A stretch of DNA of 60,646 nucleotides, from positions 1 to 60,646 of the forward strand of contig JANNPN010000460.1 of NCBI GenBank assembly GCA_031400185.1. The letters run 5' to 3'. The DNA comes from UTPRO1 sp031400185 (GTDB taxonomy: Bacteria; Desulfobacterota; Binatia; UTPRO1). Positions 58,207-60,646 of this stretch are shown here, in pieces. Below the pieces are notes generated by a model that was given only the letters and a program-made list of their open reading frames with translations, was not told the DNA's origin and made no database searches. Numbering within the stretch: the first letter of the stretch is position 1; each line of letters starts with the position of its first letter. The position numbers were made by a program, and so were the translations under genes.

Positions 58207-58765
58207 CCGTCACCCCGCTGCAAACGATGTTGGTGTTGAGGCCCGGGTTCACCTCGTCCTGGCCCGCGTTCGAGATGTGCCGGAAGCGGTAGCCGACCGT
58301 GAGCCCGACGCGCTCCGCGACCGGGATCTCGACGCCGACCGCGCCGTTCACGGAGAACAGCAGGCGCGAGCTCAACGAGAAGTTCTTCAGGTCGTTGTAG
58401 AGCATGCCCACGCCGACCTCGGCGTAGGGCTGCACCCACGGACGCACCCAGCGGTACCGCAGGTACGGGCCGCCGCCGAGCTCCATCGCGCTGTTGGTCT
58501 CATAGAAATGCGTGAAGATCCCCTCGATCCCGAAGCTCACGGCGCCGGGATGGTCTCCCTCCCCGACCCAGATCATGCGGCCGGCCCGCGGCATGAAGGT
58601 CACCGCCTGCGAGTTGTTGGTGACGCCGAAGAGGTAGCCCGCCTGGAGCCCGAAATCCCAGTCGAGGAAGACCGGCGGCTCGGCGGCGCGGGGGACCGTG
58701 GCGCTCGCGAGCACGAGCACGGCGGCGGCAAGTGCAGCGAGGCGAGCCCGGATGCGCGTCGGCAT
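58196..58765 (-). CDS. PagL-like acyloxyacyl hydrolase / outer-membrane barrel
   Basis: The 189-residue protein has a signal peptide and an eight-strand barrel pattern of alternating residues ending in SGVTVTF with a terminal Phe. RFRHISNAGQDEVNPGLN matches the PagL active-site region, where His and Ser are catalytic. PagL removes the 3-O acyl chain of lipid A in the outer membrane. The position corresponding to the third catalytic residue (Glu in PagL, 12 residues after Ser) is Asn here, so activity is uncertain. Confidence 0.72.
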   Translation of the reverse strand: MPTRIRARLAALAAAVLVLASATVPRAAEPPVFLDWDFGLQAGYLFGVTNNSQAVTFMPRAGRMIWVGEGDHPGAVSFGIEGIFTHFYETNSAMELGGGPYLRYRWVRPWVQPYAEVGVGMLYNDLKNFSLSSRLLFSVNGAVGVEIPVAERVGLTVGYRFRHISNAGQDEVNPGLNTNIVCSGVTVTF

Positions 58766-58963
58766 GGCGACGCTAGTTGCCGCGTCGCACGCCGGCGCGC
58801 AAGGGCGCGCGACGACGGCGGGGCAGCGGGCGACGCTCGCGACGTCGCGTGCGAGCCCATCGTGGCCGCAGCACCCCCGCTCAGCGGCGTGCGGAACACC
58901 GATCCACGGGATTGACTAGCTCTGCCACATTTCCTTTGTAGAGCCTCCAAGGAGGGTACCACC

Positions 58964-60646
58964 ATGCGGCGATCCCTTTCGACGGTCTCGGTAGGCGGTG
59001 CTCTCGTACTGTTGCTCGTCGGCGCCACTCTGGCGCAGGCGGAGACGACGCGGTGCCGAGCGACGATTCTCCGGAACGCAAGCAAGTTCGTCCAGGACAA
59101 GTCCACCGCGCTCCTCAACTGCGAGCGTGACATCGTCGTCGGGAAGCTGCCGCCCTCGACCGATTGCCACGCCGAGCCGAAAGCGGCCGCGAAGATCGCC
59201 AAATCCGAGGCCCGCATGCGGTCGAAGATCGCAGGCGCGTGCGGCGGCACGGACAAGGTGTGCGGCACGGCCGACGGCGACGACGCGCCGGCGTCGCTCG
59301 GCTGGGGCGGGACCTGTCCGAACTTCGAGAACGGCGGCTGCACGAACACGATCAACGACTGCGACGACATCACCGATTGCCTGCTCTGCATCAACGAAGC
59401 GGCGGTCGATCAGGCGATGTCGCTCTACTACGACGCCTTCAACCCGTCGGCCCCCGGGAGCGACCTGAACCGCTGCCAGCGCGAGATCGGACGGAGCACG
59501 ACCGCGTTCATGCGCAGCAAGTCGAAAGCGCTCGCGGCGTGCTGGGCGAGCGTCAACCTCGGCAACGCCACCGACCCGTGTCCCGTCCCGGGTGACGGCA
59601 AGGCCGCGAACGCCATCGCGCGCGCCGAAGCCCGGAAGCAGGCGAACATCTGCCACGCCTGCGGCGGCAACGACCAGACCTGCGACGGCAACAACGATTT
59701 CACGCCGGCGACCATCGGGTTCGTCGGCAGCTGTCCCGCGGTGACGGTGCCCGGCCACGGCTCGTGCGCGGGCCCCGTGACCACGCTGCAGCAGCTCGTC
59801 GACTGCGTCGATTGCGTGACCGAGTTCAAGGTGGACTGCACCGACCGCGCGGCGGTGCCGTGGAACTCCGGCGGCTACCCCGGCGAGTGCAACGGCGGCA
59901 CGCCCCCGACCTTCACTCCCGGCGGACCGACCCCGACGCGGACACCCTCGCCGACGGCCACCGTGACGAGCGGCGCCACCGCGACCCGCACCACGACCCC
60001 CACGCCGACCGTTACCCAGACCGGCGGCGTCACTCCGACCCGAACCGCGACCCCCTCGCCCACGGCCACGCGGACGCCGACACCGACCGTCACCGCGACC
60101 GGCGGCCCGGTCGCGACCACCACGGCGACGGCGACCGCGACCCGGACCCCGACGCCGACGCCGACGGCGACGGCTGCCGCCTGCGGCAACGGCGTGCTGA
60201 ACGCCGGCGAGGATTGCGATCCGAACGGCGGCGCCGCGACGTCGTGTCAGACTGCGTCGAACACGAGCGCCGCGTTCACGTGCAATCCGACGACGTGTCA
60301 GTGCGCGTGTCCGAGCCGCGTGACGTTCGCCGGGAATCCGACCGATCCGGCGAGCGTCCTCGACACCGGCTGGACCGGCATCTCGCACCGCGCCCCGATC
60401 ATCTCGAACGGCGAGGTGACGGTGTCGCTTACGGGTTGCACCGGCTCGAGCCGTCCGTGCGGCACGTGCAACGTGGTCGGCCCGATCCTGAATCCGCAAG
60501 CGGGCACCGGCCAGATCGACAACCGCCGCTGCACGAACGACACCTCGCGCCGGTGCAGCGTCGACGCGACCTGTACCCCGCGCAACTGTCTCGGCGGTTC
60601 CAACCACAACGCGGTCTGCACGACCGACTCGCAATGCCCGAGCGGG
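58964..60646 (+). CDS. Secreted Cys-rich, Thr/Pro-linker protein, C-terminus cut by window edge
   Basis: AAGGAGG precedes ATG 58964, and the frame is open for 561 codons to the right edge. A signal peptide (VGGALVLLLVGATLAQA) leads into two homologous Cys-rich units of about 130 residues. Each has a Lys/Ala helix, ACGG-D--C, a CP segment and a DC--C segment. A Thr/Pro linker of about 90 residues follows (TPTPTVTQTGG type), then CGNGVLNAGEDCDPNGG, a Myxococcus-type Cys-rich repeat, and more Cys-rich sequence. The function is unknown; it is probably a surface or extracellular binding protein. It shares linker style with the protein at 969-5921. Confidence 0.85.
   Translation, partial: MRRSLSTVSVGGALVLLLVGATLAQAETTRCRATILRNASKFVQDKSTALLNCERDIVVGKLPPSTDCHAEPKAAAKIAKSEARMRSKIAGACGGTDKVCGTADGDDAPASLGWGGTCPNFENGGCTNTINDCDDITDCLLCINEAAVDQAMSLYYDAFNPSAPGSDLNRCQREIGRSTTAFMRSKSKALAACWASVNLGNATDPCPVPGDGKAANAIARAEARKQANICHACGGNDQTCDGNNDFTPATIGFVGSCPAVTVPGHGSCAGPVTTLQQLVDCVDCVTEFKVDCTDRAAVPWNSGGYPGECNGGTPPTFTPGGPTPTRTPSPTATVTSGATATRTTTPTPTVTQTGGVTPTRTATPSPTATRTPTPTVTATGGPVATTTATATATRTPTPTPTATAAACGNGVLNAGEDCDPNGGAATSCQTASNTSAAFTCNPTTCQCACPSRVTFAGNPTDPASVLDTGWTGISHRAPIISNGEVTVSLTGCTGSSRPCGTCNVVGPILNPQAGTGQIDNRRCTNDTSRRCSVDATCTPRNCLGGSNHNAVCTTDSQCPSG

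Overview
The window is very GC-rich (clearly above 60% G+C) and densely packed with genes. It carries Gram-negative envelope genes (an LpxC domain, a LapB-type protein, RlpA, a PagL-like outer-membrane barrel). It also carries two large secreted proteins built around threonine/proline low-complexity linkers of the TPTPTRTATPT type plus Cys-rich modules. Together these suggest an uncultured soil-type proteobacterium-like lineage of the Binatota/Desulfobacterota neighbourhood. That placement is inference from gene content and style, not from a marker-gene search.

Layout. 1-9.9 kb: a partial metallophosphoesterase; a 1650-residue PQQ-dependent sugar dehydrogenase-like secreted protein; an SDR divergent from a TetR regulator with a palindrome between them; a MocR-type regulator divergent from a SnoaL-like protein. 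9.9-12.3 kb: an orphan three-PAS histidine kinase. 12.4-20.7 kb: a tightly overlapped pyrimidine operon on the minus strand, pyrR - pyrB fusion - pyrC - carA - carB, behind a consensus promoter, a PyrR-loop-like hairpin and an intrinsic terminator in its leader. 20.7-25 kb: Hsp15-like, NnrU-like, B12-binding radical SAM and DTW-domain proteins. 25-32 kb: a minus-strand block yebC - ruvC - ruvA - ruvB - DUF2905 - ntrY - receiver::LpxC. 32-37 kb: RlpA, a HELTH-motif lipoprotein and a secreted metzincin-like protease. 37-46.4 kb: cutA - HAD-like - plsX facing away from rplU - rpmA - obgE - proB - proA - nadD - rsfS - a LapA/LapB fusion. 46.4-60.6 kb: paired ArsA ATPases, an esterase, a membrane M48 protease, an IMPase-family phosphatase, a thioesterase, NDH-2, a frameshifted spermidine-synthase-like gene, FabF, a macro-domain protein, a PagL-like protein and a truncated Cys-rich secreted protein that runs off the right edge.

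The two most striking systems are these. (1) The pyrimidine operon encodes an aspartate transcarbamoylase catalytic chain fused to the PyrI-type zinc module and then to a complete second PyrR-type domain. The PyrI nucleotide-binding domain is missing, as if the allosteric module had been swapped for PyrR. The same gene has an in-frame TAG at codon 24. (2) An NtrX-type receiver domain is fused to LpxC, the committed enzyme of lipid A synthesis, directly downstream of an NtrY-type kinase. This predicts direct phospho-control of LPS synthesis. A LapA-LapB fusion (LapB controls LpxC stability in E. coli) and a PagL-like lipid A deacylase are in the same window.
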